NCBI RefSeq assembly: GCF_028657195.3
Contig: NZ_JANCPR020000046.1
Span: 1 to 64,000, forward strand
Source of the DNA: Streptomyces iconiensis
GTDB lineage: Bacteria; Actinomycetota; Actinomycetes; Streptomycetales; Streptomycetaceae
Reading direction: 5' to 3'
DNA: 64,000 nucleotides
Position numbers and translations under genes: made by a program. Position 1 is the first letter of the stretch. Every line of letters starts with the position of its first letter. The notes beneath the pieces are model-generated. The model did no database searches. It worked only from the letters and a program-made list of their open reading frames with translations, and was not told the DNA's origin. Shown in pieces: positions 1 to 8,085 of the stretch.

Positions 1-199
1 GGTCTGTGTCATTTTCAAACCAGACGGACTTCCGGGAGCAGAAGCGGCCGGGACGGGCGTCGGTCCTCCCGGCGAAGCCTGAGACACATGCCGCCTACGC
101 CTCGAAAGCTCTCAAAGTGGGGCAGGGGTGAAAGCCGCATGACGGAACAAGCCTGGGCAAACGCCCTCTGAGAGGGCGGTTCGTGTGGTTTTGAGTGGC

Positions 200-526
200 T
201 CTGCTGTCGCCTGATGGCCCGCGTCATGGAGTTGCGGTATTGCCAACCGCTGTTCATGGCCGCTCCCTTGGTCTCCTTCGCGAAGGAGAAGCGGCCCACG
301 CTGTCGTTGGTGGTCTTCTTACTGCCGGGCGCGGTGAGTTCGGTCAGACGGTTGGCAGCGTCGTACGCGTAAGCCGTCTTCCCGCCCGGGTCCTCGTACG
401 ACTCGACGTTCCCGTCCAGCGTGCAGTGAGGACTGTCTGAGAGCCGTGCGACGGAGAGGGGGTTGCCCTCGCGGTCGGCCTTACCGGTGCGGCGTTGGGT
501 GGGGATGAGGGTGGTAACCGGGCGTC
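200..526 (-). pseudogene. RHS/YD-repeat protein remnant
   Basis: On the minus strand an open stretch encodes phrases typical of actinobacterial RHS proteins: a GKADREGNPLSV-type segment and then YAYDAANRLTELTAPG, a classic YD repeat. It is cut off by a stop at about 524-526 upstream and has no start or signal peptide of its own. After about position 285 the RHS similarity fades into unrelated sequence. I read it as the leftover of a much larger RHS toxin-delivery or wall-associated protein. No partner gene is adjacent; a SUKH-type immunity-like gene lies about 30 kb away. Confidence 0.55.
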
Positions 527-592
527 AGGTCACCCGTTTCCTCACCCGTTTCCGCTGAACGGCCAGGAGTGACGGTGGCGGTCCGATCCGGT

Positions 593-1318
593 TCAGGACT
601 CGGTGAACTTGTCTGCCAGGCCCCGTTCCAGGTAGTCGTCCGGCAGGTCCTGGACGACCAGCTCGGCCTCGGTGCGCCCGGTGTGCAGTCGCCAGTAGGC
701 GTCGGCGATCGTCTCGGGCTGGGAGTCGTGGCCGCCCTGGCCGATGTAGGCGGCGATCGCCACGTGCGCGGCGTAGACGCCGGTGCCGGAGAGCGCGGCG
801 TGGAGGTTGAGGATCCAGTTGCGCATTCCGGCGGTGGCGATCTGCACGTTGGCCACCTGCGGGACGATCAGCGGCCCGGAACCCGCGCCGCTGCTGACCA
901 GGACCGTCCCGGTGCCGCGTTCCAGCATGCCGGGCAGAACGTGTCGCACCGCCGCGATGCCACCGAGCAGGTAGAGATCCATCTGGTCGAGGACCGAGTC
1001 GACGGTGACCTCCGTGGCCTCGACGAGCGGTGCCCTGCGCAGGTCGGCGGGGGCCGGCGCGGGCGAGTACTCCAGCACGTCGATCGGTCCCAGCCGCTCC
1101 TCGGCGGCCGTCAGCGCCGCCAGCAGAGCCGACCGATCGGTGATGTCGGCAGGGAACACCCCGACCCGAGTGCCCGCACCGGACAGATCCTCGGCCACCG
1201 CCTCAAGCGTCGTCCGGGTGCGGGCGATCAGCGCCACGTCGAACCCCTCGGCGGCGAACCGCCGGCCGATCGCCCGGCCAAGCTGCGGACCTGCGCCGAT
1301 GATCGCGATCGTGCTCAC
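593..1318 (-). CDS. SDR-family protein with degenerate catalytic site
   Basis: A 241-residue Rossmann-fold protein of the short-chain dehydrogenase/reductase superfamily. The N-terminus carries the nucleotide-binding GAGPQLG motif (residues 8-14), and an SSGAGSG segment sits where the catalytic Ser normally lies. The usual Tyr-x-x-x-Lys is absent: the aligned stretch reads roughly VQIATAGMRNW. It may therefore bind NAD(P) without canonical SDR chemistry, or use other residues. The GTG start is supported by a GAGGTGG ribosome site just upstream. It is divergent from an AraC-type regulator that probably controls it. The substrate is unknown. Confidence 0.85.
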   Translation of the reverse strand: MSTIAIIGAGPQLGRAIGRRFAAEGFDVALIARTRTTLEAVAEDLSGAGTRVGVFPADITDRSALLAALTAAEERLGPIDVLEYSPAPAPADLRRAPLVEATEVTVDSVLDQMDLYLLGGIAAVRHVLPGMLERGTGTVLVSSGAGSGPLIVPQVANVQIATAGMRNWILNLHAALSGTGVYAAHVAIAAYIGQGGHDSQPETIADAYWRLHTGRTEAELVVQDLPDDYLERGLADKFTES

Positions 1319-1343
1319 TTTTCCACCTCGTTACGATCGTTCT

Positions 1344-1359
1344 GGTTCACGACTGAACC
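1344..1359. promoter_or_regulatory. inverted repeat in SDR/AraC divergent promoter
   Basis: GGTTCA-N4-TGAACC is a perfect 6-bp-arm inverted repeat in the 109-bp gap between the SDR gene and the AraC-type gene. It is a candidate operator for autoregulation or control of the SDR gene. The arms are short, so chance occurrence is possible. Confidence 0.35.
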
Positions 1360-1427
1360 GTAGGAAGGCGTTGGTCGCGCGGGCTTGGATCGGCGCGACA
1401 ACCTGGACGGAAGATTCACGACACACG

Positions 1428-2369
1428 ATGAGCTGCACGATCTCGGTGAGTCTGAGCGGTGCGCACGCGTTCAGCGACTTCGCCCGCGAATGGCAGAACC
1501 GGATGGGCGAGACCTTCGCGCTGGCGCCCTACAGCCGGGCGACCGTCGCCGGCTTCGGGGCACGCTCCCGGGGTTTCCGGCTGCGGGACATGATGTTCAA
1601 CCGCTTCGCCAACACGGCCGCACTCCGGACGAAGGGGCCGCGGGTCGGGGCCGACGATCATGTGCGCCTGTGGATCGTTCACCGGGGCGCTTGGCACGTC
1701 AAAGAGCCAGGAGGAACCGAACACACGGTCCCGGCCGGCCGCTTCCTGCTGCAGGCGGGGAGGCTGTCCCACTTCGCCGCGACGCCGCACAGCAGCGTCC
1801 AGGTGCTCGTACTGCCCGCCGCCGAAATCCGGCATCAACGGGGCACGACAGGCTCCGGCCCGGCCGACACCGCCGAACTGCGGCTGCTGACCGCGCACGC
1901 CACCATGGTGAGCCGGATGGCGGACGACCTCGGTCCGGCCGGGATCGACGCCGCCCGCAGCACCCTGGCCGAACTGGCCCGGGCCGCGGTACGGACCGGC
2001 CTCGACGACGTGGAGCCCTCGCTGGCGCCGGCCCTGGCCCAGGCCGCGCGGGACTTGGCCGACCGGCGGCTCACCGACCCCGCCCTCTCCCCCACGGCTC
2101 TCGCACGGGAACTGAACGTCTCCGTGCGCACCCTGCAACGCGCCTTCGCCACCGAAGGACAGCCGCTGAGCGCCTACATCCGCACCCGCCGCCTGGCCGA
2201 GGCACGCCGCGCCCTCATCGCACCGCACCGGCGCACGACCATCGCGGAGATAGCCGTCCGTTGGCAGTTCGCCGACAGCAGCCACTTCGTCCGCGCCTTC
2301 CGCAGCCGCTACGGCCAGACCCCGACCGACTACGCGGCGACCGCCGCTCCGGAAACGGACAGCAGGTAG
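1428..2369 (+). CDS. AraC-family transcriptional regulator
   Basis: A 313-residue regulator. The N-terminal two thirds resemble an AraC-binding-like cupin sensing domain (AraC_binding_2 type, with a WIVHRGAWHV strand). The C-terminal ~100 residues form the paired helix-turn-helix of the AraC/XylS family (LARELNVSVRTLQRAF, then IAEIAVRWQFADSSHFVRAFRSRYGQTP). The reading frame stays open upstream into the divergent SDR gene; I chose the ATG at 1428 because it begins the cupin-like domain and leaves a promoter gap. Its likely target is the neighbouring SDR gene. The ligand is unknown. Confidence 0.87.
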   Translation: MSCTISVSLSGAHAFSDFAREWQNRMGETFALAPYSRATVAGFGARSRGFRLRDMMFNRFANTAALRTKGPRVGADDHVRLWIVHRGAWHVKEPGGTEHTVPAGRFLLQAGRLSHFAATPHSSVQVLVLPAAEIRHQRGTTGSGPADTAELRLLTAHATMVSRMADDLGPAGIDAARSTLAELARAAVRTGLDDVEPSLAPALAQAARDLADRRLTDPALSPTALARELNVSVRTLQRAFATEGQPLSAYIRTRRLAEARRALIAPHRRTTIAEIAVRWQFADSSHFVRAFRSRYGQTPTDYAATAAPETDSR

Positions 2370-2474
2370 CAGCTCGATGTCCGCAACTTGACCCGTACCG
2401 GGTCGCCGCGTCGAGGGCTGGTGTGCACCCGGCGGACCCATCGGGCCTCGGTCCCGGGGCCCTGGGTACCCGGC

Positions 2475-2927
2475 TCAGGCCGGGTCTTCCAGGGCTTCGA
2501 TGAGGAGATGGGACAGACGGCGGAACTCCTCGGTGTTGGCCCTGTCGAACTTCTCCAGTGCCGGAGCCAGTCGGGCCTCAATCTGGGTGAAGGTCTCATC
2601 CATCACCTTGTGTCCCTTGGCCGTGAGGTGGTTGTCCACCACCCGGCCCCGGGCCGGGGAGCGCTCCACCAGGCCCTCCTCCTGCAGGGTCCGGACGAGA
2701 CGGCTGACGGCCTGCGGCGTGTGGACCGCGGCGCGCGCGAGCTCTGAGGCGGAGGCGCCGGGTGTCCGCTTCAGCTCCCGCAGCACCGTCCACTGCCCGA
2801 GGGTGAGTCCCAGAGGGTGGATGACCTGCTCGATCCGGTCGGCGAAGTGTTGCCGAATGATCCTGGACAGTGCACCGATTTCGATCCCCTGGGGTAGCGG
2901 GTCGGCCGAGTTCTTCATGTTTGACAT
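2475..2927 (-). CDS. MarR-family transcriptional regulator
   Basis: A 150-residue winged-helix protein of the MarR family. LTLGQWTVLRELKRTPGASASELARAAVHTPQAVSRLVRTLQEEGLVERSP covers the recognition helix, and RGRVVDNHLTAKG forms the wing. Length and layout are standard for MarR. It is divergent from an MFS transporter, with a long perfect palindrome between them. The usual logic for such pairs is repression of the efflux gene and of itself until a small ligand releases the DNA. The ligand is unknown. Confidence 0.9.
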   Translation of the reverse strand: MSNMKNSADPLPQGIEIGALSRIIRQHFADRIEQVIHPLGLTLGQWTVLRELKRTPGASASELARAAVHTPQAVSRLVRTLQEEGLVERSPARGRVVDNHLTAKGHKVMDETFTQIEARLAPALEKFDRANTEEFRRLSHLLIEALEDPA

Positions 2928-2944
2928 GGTACTCGTCGCGCTCT

Positions 2945-2966
2945 ATATTGAATCACAGTTCAATAT
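2945..2966. promoter_or_regulatory. probable MarR operator
   Basis: ATATTGAA-N6-TTCAATAT is a perfect inverted repeat with 8-bp arms. It sits 17 bp upstream of the marR start, between marR and the MFS gene. It is AT-rich in otherwise very GC-rich DNA, and size and position fit a MarR dimer site. Confidence 0.7.
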
Positions 2967-3109
2967 GGAATCCCGATTCTAGATCAGCCGGCTGCTCGCT
3001 CGACCGGTCGAGGTGTCCGCTTCAGGCCAGGGCACAGGTCCTGGTCCGGCCGATCCGTGGAGTCGACCCGGCTTCCGCCCCTCCCCACGTCCGCATCCGG
3101 AGATGGACA

Positions 3110-4360
3110 ATGCCCGTGCCCACAGACGCCCGTGCCACACCGGAGTCAACCCCGCGACAGAAAGCCCTGCCGGGCTGGCTGGTCGTACTCCTGGCCACTT
3201 CCTGCGGGCTGACCGTGGCCAACCTCTACTACGCCCAGCCGCTCCTGGAGATGCTGCGCCGCGCCTTCCAGCTCCAGGACTCGACCGCCGGCCTGCTGAT
3301 CACCCTGACCCAGCTCGGCTACGCCGCCGGCATGGTGTTCCTGGTCCCGCTCGGCGACCGCATCGAGAACTCCCGTCTGGCCTCCGTCCTGCTCGTCGTC
3401 ACGGCCCTGGCCATGGCCGCCGGCGGCCTCGCCCCCACCTTCACCGTCCTGCTCGTCGCCGCGCTCGTCGCGGGCACCACCTCCGTCGTCGCGCAGATCC
3501 TCGTCCCCTACGCCGCCGACCTCGCCCCCGATCACCTGCGCGGAGCCGTGGTGGGCAAGGTCATGAGCGGACTGCTCGCCGGGATCCTGCTCTCCCGCAC
3601 CGTCGCCAGCCTGCTCGCGGACGTCGCAGGCTGGCGCACCGTCTACCTGGTCTCCGCAGCGCTGATGGCGATCCTGGCCGTTGTCCTGCGCCGCGTGCTG
3701 CCCCACCGGGCCCCCACCAGCACCGATTCCTACACCGCGCTGCTGCGTTCCACGGCCCGCCTGATCCGCGTGCACCCGCGGCTGCGCCGCCGGTCCTTCT
3801 ACCACGCCTGCATGTTCGCCGCCTTCAGTGCGTTCTGGACGACCATCTCCTACGTACTGACCACCGCGCCGTACAACTACTCCCAGCTCCAGGTCGGTCT
3901 GTTCGCCCTCGTCGGCGCCGCCGGCGCGCTCGTCGCCCCTCTCGCGGGCCGCCTCGCCGACCGAGGGCTCACCCACCGGCTCACCCCCGTGACCTGCCTG
4001 CTCGCCTCCGCCACCCTCATCTGGGCCGGCCTGGCCGCCCACCAGATCCTCGTCCTCGCCGCCGCGGCGGTCCTCCTGGACTGCGCCGTGCAGTGCTCCC
4101 TGATCTTCGGCCAGCACACCATCTACCAACTCGACGCAGACGCCCGCGCCCGCATCACCAGCGTCTACATCGCCACCTTCTTCATCGGCGGCGCCATCGG
4201 CTCCCAACTCGGCACCCTCGCCTACCACTTGGGTAACTGGCATACGGTCACCCTCACAGCGGCGGCCTTCCCCTTCATCGCCCTGCTCGCCTGGACCACC
4301 GACCGCACCCATACCGGCAGGGAGGCGAACAAAGCAGTGGGTACGGGCGCTTCGGACTAG
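3110..4360 (+). CDS. MFS transporter
   Basis: A 416-residue major facilitator superfamily protein with about 12 hydrophobic segments. It carries the MFS loop motif GDRIENSRLA between TM2 and TM3 (variant of GxxxDRxGRR) and a related GRLADRGLTHRL in the second half. It resembles the AraJ/YnfM-like drug:H+ antiporter branch (NLYYAQPLLEMLRR after the first helix). The ATG at 3110 has a GGAGAT site upstream; the frame is open further upstream, but that would overlap marR and the operator. Likely an exporter of a toxic small molecule sensed by the divergent MarR protein. Confidence 0.87.
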   Translation: MPVPTDARATPESTPRQKALPGWLVVLLATSCGLTVANLYYAQPLLEMLRRAFQLQDSTAGLLITLTQLGYAAGMVFLVPLGDRIENSRLASVLLVVTALAMAAGGLAPTFTVLLVAALVAGTTSVVAQILVPYAADLAPDHLRGAVVGKVMSGLLAGILLSRTVASLLADVAGWRTVYLVSAALMAILAVVLRRVLPHRAPTSTDSYTALLRSTARLIRVHPRLRRRSFYHACMFAAFSAFWTTISYVLTTAPYNYSQLQVGLFALVGAAGALVAPLAGRLADRGLTHRLTPVTCLLASATLIWAGLAAHQILVLAAAAVLLDCAVQCSLIFGQHTIYQLDADARARITSVYIATFFIGGAIGSQLGTLAYHLGNWHTVTLTAAAFPFIALLAWTTDRTHTGREANKAVGTGASD

Positions 4361-4928
4361 GTGACCAGCTCGGCCCTGGCGGCGGACGGGCGGGAGGGAT
4401 CACCGAACGGCTCCAGCCCAGCATGTCGGGTCGGCGCCCCCGCTGCCCCCCAACTGCTCCCCGCTGCCGAGGCGGTGGGGAGCAAAGCGACCGTACGCCG
4501 GGGCACCAACCGGTGGCAGGTCAGCCGCGCATCACCGGCGACAGGTCGTCCGCGATGTCCTGGACGATACGCGGCCAGTGGTCCGAGCCAGGGTCCGGGC
4601 GAGTCCCGTGACGTCGCGCACCAGCGGCCCCCCGCTTCTGGTCCCGTGTCCTGGTACCTCCAAGGAGCACAGTCCGCCGGACTCCGGGAGAGCTTCCGCC
4701 GGCGGGAGGCAGAAGGCGGCGGCCCCCAGAAAGGGAAAGCAGTACAGCCGCATGCGTGGCTCGCGCCGCCGCACCCTGGCGGACGTCCACAGCGCTTGCT
4801 GTGACGGTGCGGGTGCCGTTGGGGACACGCGGCCGAAGAACGGTGCCTTCACAGAAAAACTCCCACCGGACGGCGGACGGCGGACGGCGGACGGCGATTT
4901 CCCCTACTGGCACGCCCGGGCACCGCGC
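4361..4928. other. gene-free gap between convergent genes with 7-bp tandem repeat
   Basis: No convincing gene lies between the convergent MFS and flavoprotein genes. Four perfect copies of GGACGGC occupy 4868-4895. A short minus-strand stretch ending near 4521 looks protein-like (DHWPRIVQDIADDLSPV) and could be the tail of a decayed gene, but no family is recognisable. Confidence 0.4.
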
Positions 4929-6464
4929 TCAGCGCTCTTCCGCGCGGACGCGGTGTCCGGCCGTGTGAAAACGCCGGGTCAAGGCCCGGTAGCCGCGCAC
5001 GGACAACGGCCACAGGGCGGTGTTGCGCCCGCTGCGGGAGTCCAGGTACCAGCTGTGGCAGCCACCGCGGGACCACACCGTGCGGCGCGCGCGCTCGTGG
5101 AGCCAGGAGCTGTAGGCGCTGTAGGTCTCGGAGAGCACCTCGACCTCGGCGAGACCGCGCCGCGCCAACTGGCCGAAGCAGTCCAGCACATAGTCGAGCT
5201 GAGCTTCGAGCAGCAGGGTGAGAGAGCTGTGGCCCAGTCCGCTGTTGGGCCCGAGCAGCAGGAACATGTTCGGGAAGCCCGGGACCATGACGTTGCGGTC
5301 GGCCGCCATCCCGCCGCTCCACGCGTCCGACAGACGCTGTTCGGCGTGCCCCACGATGCGTCGGGCGACAGCCGGCTGGTCGGCCTGGAAACCGGTGCCG
5401 AGGACGACGACGTCGGTCGGCCGGACGGTGCCGTCGCGGGTGACGACGGCGTCCGGGCTGAGGTGGGCGATGGGGTCCGTGACCAGCTCCACGCCCGTAC
5501 GCCGCAGCGCCGGATAGTAGTCGTTGGACAGCAGCACACGCTTGCAGCCGAGAGGGTAGGACGGGGTGAGACGGCGGCGCAGTTCCCGCTCGGGAACCTG
5601 ACGGCGCACATGCGCCCGGGCGAGTACCGCGGCGCCGGCGCCGACAGCACGGTGCGCGGGTCCGGTGAAGCAGAGCAGCCAGCTCTCGCGCAGCCAGTAG
5701 ACGGCGGCCCTGACGAACCTGCGCAGGCGTGGCCGGCGCCGGTACAGGGCCGATTCGACGGCCGGGACGCGGCGTTGCAGGCGCGGAAGCACCCAGGGCG
5801 GGGTGCGTTGGTAGACGGAGAGCGCCCCGGACGCCTTCGCGAGATGCGGAACGCACTGGACGGCAGAGGCGCCCGTCCCGATCAGGGCCACCCGCTTGCC
5901 GGCCCAGTTGCAGGAGTCGTCCCAGCGGGCGGTGTGGAGCACCGGGCCCCGGAAGGTGTCAAGGCCGGCCAGCTCGGGCACATGCGGTTCGCTGAGCAGC
6001 CCGGTGGCCACGACGAGGAACCGGGAGCGGTACCGGCCGCCGACCGCGCGGATGTCCCACCGCCCTTCGGGCGCGTCCCAACGGGCCTGTTCGACCTCGC
6101 TGTTCAGCCGCAGGTGCCGTACGAGACCGAAGTCGGTCACACAGCGACGCAGATACCGGTGGATCTCGCGGGCCGTGGGAAGGGTGGTGCGCCACTGGGG
6201 AGCCGGAGCGAAGGAGTAGGCGTACAGGTGGCCCGGCACATCGCAGGCGGCCCCCGGGTAGCGGTTGTCACGCCAGGTGCCGCCGACGTCGTCGGAGCGC
6301 TCCAGGACGACGAAGTCCTCGATGCCCGCTTGCCGTAGCCGGATGGCGGCGGCGACACCGGACATACCCGCGCCGATGATCACGGTGTGGCACACCTCGG
6401 CCGCGGCGGTTGGTTCGTCCTGGCTGGGCGGCACACCCGGTTCCGGCTGGGGAGAGTCGTACAT
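4929..6464 (-). CDS. Baeyer-Villiger-type flavin monooxygenase
   Basis: A 511-residue FAD- and NADPH-dependent monooxygenase. It shows the FAD-binding GAGMSG motif (residues 31-36), the GGTWRDNRYPGAACDVP segment typical of Baeyer-Villiger monooxygenases, the fingerprint FxGxxxHxxxW-D (FRGPVLHTARWD, residues 171-182) and a second dinucleotide motif GTGASA (about 196). Such enzymes insert oxygen next to a ketone or oxidise an aldehyde. The start at 6464 follows from where the conserved region begins; a GTG at 6539 is possible but lacks a ribosome site. It lies downstream of and co-directional with the thioester-reductase-like gene, suggesting tailoring of the PKS product. Confidence 0.87.
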   Translation of the reverse strand: MYDSPQPEPGVPPSQDEPTAAAEVCHTVIIGAGMSGVAAAIRLRQAGIEDFVVLERSDDVGGTWRDNRYPGAACDVPGHLYAYSFAPAPQWRTTLPTAREIHRYLRRCVTDFGLVRHLRLNSEVEQARWDAPEGRWDIRAVGGRYRSRFLVVATGLLSEPHVPELAGLDTFRGPVLHTARWDDSCNWAGKRVALIGTGASAVQCVPHLAKASGALSVYQRTPPWVLPRLQRRVPAVESALYRRRPRLRRFVRAAVYWLRESWLLCFTGPAHRAVGAGAAVLARAHVRRQVPERELRRRLTPSYPLGCKRVLLSNDYYPALRRTGVELVTDPIAHLSPDAVVTRDGTVRPTDVVVLGTGFQADQPAVARRIVGHAEQRLSDAWSGGMAADRNVMVPGFPNMFLLLGPNSGLGHSSLTLLLEAQLDYVLDCFGQLARRGLAEVEVLSETYSAYSSWLHERARRTVWSRGGCHSWYLDSRSGRNTALWPLSVRGYRALTRRFHTAGHRVRAEER

Positions 6465-6578
6465 GGGCGAGATCCGTTGAGTCGGCGGAGACGGTGGAGA
6501 CGGTGGAGGGGATTGTGGCCGGGCTCGCCTCGCGCTCACCCGGTCACTTGTCCGTGCCGTGCGGCATGTTGCGGTGTC

Positions 6579-7712
6579 TCAGGCCGGACTCGGTTCCATG
6601 ACGCAGCCGAGAGCCCGTGCGAGGTAGGCGCTGTCGATGGGGTCCGGGTCGGGAAGGTCGCCGGCGATCCGGAGCAGGTTCGTGCGGTCGTAGGTGCGGC
6701 GGTGCATGGTGAAGGTGAGCAGGTCCGCGCCATGGCTGGCCGCCAGCGCTTCGAAGGGCGTGGGATGGGCGAGGGTGGGGGTCACCGTCACGTTGACGCC
6801 TTGGTACAACGCCTCGAAGGCGGAAGCGGCGCTGTCGAACGTGGTGTTGTGCGGGTGTGTGACATGCACGGTGCGTACGCCTGTACGGGGAGGCGAAGCT
6901 GCCGCGCGCACCATGGCCCGTGCCGCGTGGTCGACCTGAATCAGGTTGAGGGTGCCTTCCGGATCGCCCTTGACCCGGAAGTGCAAGGCGCTGCCGTGGA
7001 ATCCGTCCTCGCTGAGAAGGTTGACCAGCGCCTCGTCCTCGGCCGTCCTGACCCGCACCAGATCGTCGACGAGCCGGGCGAAAACGGCGAGGGGCTGGTG
7101 GGGCTGCCCTTCCGGAATGGGCTGATCCGTGGCGAGCAGGCTGGGCCGCAGAATGGTAGCCGTCCTGCCGGTGCGCCGGGCCCATGAGTGGATCATGCGC
7201 TCGGCGGTGTGCTTGGTCTCCTCGTAATAGGTCTGGAATCCGTACTCCTCTGTGAGTTCGTCCTCCATGACGTGGCCGGTCCTGCGGCAGCCGGCGACGT
7301 AGGCGGTGCTGATGAACAGCAGATGCGCAGCGGGCGCTTTGTCGGCGAGGGCCAGCACTTCTCGTGTTCCCAGCACGTTGGCCCGGTACAGAGAAACCGG
7401 ATCGCCCTGGAGATTGAGGTAGGCCGCGCAGTGCCATACGGCGGTCAGGTCTTCCGTGACGTGGTCCCGGTCGGTTTCACTCAGGCCGAGGCCCGGACTG
7501 GTGAGGTCGGCGCTGACGAAGCGCAGGCGGTCGAGCGCGTCCGGTGCGGTCGGCAGGAGTCCCGCCCCTGACAGAGCGGCCTCGACACGCTCGCGGAGTT
7601 CGGCCGGGGTGCCACGTCCGAGGACGGTGATGGCGTCGGTCTCCTGAGCCAGCAGTCCACCCAGGATTCGACAGCCGAGAAACCCGGTGGCACCGGTGAT
7701 CAGAACGGACAT
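6579..7712 (-). CDS. thioester-reductase-like NAD-binding SDR (NAD_binding_4 type)
   Basis: A 377-residue extended SDR of the male-sterility/thioester reductase type. It has an N-terminal TGATGFLG (residues 6-13), the VWHCAAYLN and RANVLGTREVL motifs, and the catalytic FISTAYV Ser/Thr with Tyr163-x3-Lys167. Relatives reduce carrier-bound or CoA thioesters to aldehydes or alcohols, including as release domains of NRPS and PKS lines. Here it is free-standing, divergent from a PKS without a thioesterase, so reductive chain release is a reasonable inference. ATG at 7712 has an AAGGA site upstream. Confidence 0.82.
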   Translation of the reverse strand: MSVLITGATGFLGCRILGGLLAQETDAITVLGRGTPAELRERVEAALSGAGLLPTAPDALDRLRFVSADLTSPGLGLSETDRDHVTEDLTAVWHCAAYLNLQGDPVSLYRANVLGTREVLALADKAPAAHLLFISTAYVAGCRRTGHVMEDELTEEYGFQTYYEETKHTAERMIHSWARRTGRTATILRPSLLATDQPIPEGQPHQPLAVFARLVDDLVRVRTAEDEALVNLLSEDGFHGSALHFRVKGDPEGTLNLIQVDHAARAMVRAAASPPRTGVRTVHVTHPHNTTFDSAASAFEALYQGVNVTVTPTLAHPTPFEALAASHGADLLTFTMHRRTYDRTNLLRIAGDLPDPDPIDSAYLARALGCVMEPSPA

Positions 7713-8085
7713 ACGGGAATTCCTTTCAGTGGCGGAGCAGGAAAAGCCGAACAACGGTATGCCCGCGCCGACTTCGTCATCGGGCAGCGTGACAGGCGCG
7801 GGCGAGAGGCACAGGACACCGGGAGGGGAATGCGTCCGGGGCAATCGCGGGATGAACAGGCGCGTACTGGCGAGGCCGTCGGCAGCTCATCACTTCTCAA
7901 GGATGAAGGAGAGTTCCGGGGTCACCAAAATCCCTGGGGGTGAATATCCAGTTGCCGCCCCCGGACGAGTGACTGTCGGCGATCTGCACCTTTGTTCGCT
8001 CGCTAAGGTGCGGGGCAGCCTGACACAGACAGGGAAGCGGAAGGCGCTCCACCGCTGCATTCCGTACGGAAGAAAGGCAACGCAC
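7713..8085. promoter_or_regulatory. divergent promoter region of the PKS cassette
   Basis: A 373-bp gap between the reductase and PKS starts. It must hold promoters for both directions. The centre is relatively AT-rich around 7924-7950, with a weak CTGG-N10-CCAG dyad. No recognised operator or antibiotic-regulator binding site could be assigned. Confidence 0.4.

Noticed and set aside
3146..4312. 388-codon minus-strand frame opposite the MFS gene
   Set aside because: Glu/Gly-rich low-complexity translation without motifs; it mirrors the hydrophobic MFS codons.
4578..6338. Long plus-strand frame opposite the monooxygenase
   Set aside because: No domain, no ribosome site, and the minus-strand flavoprotein has all family motifs.
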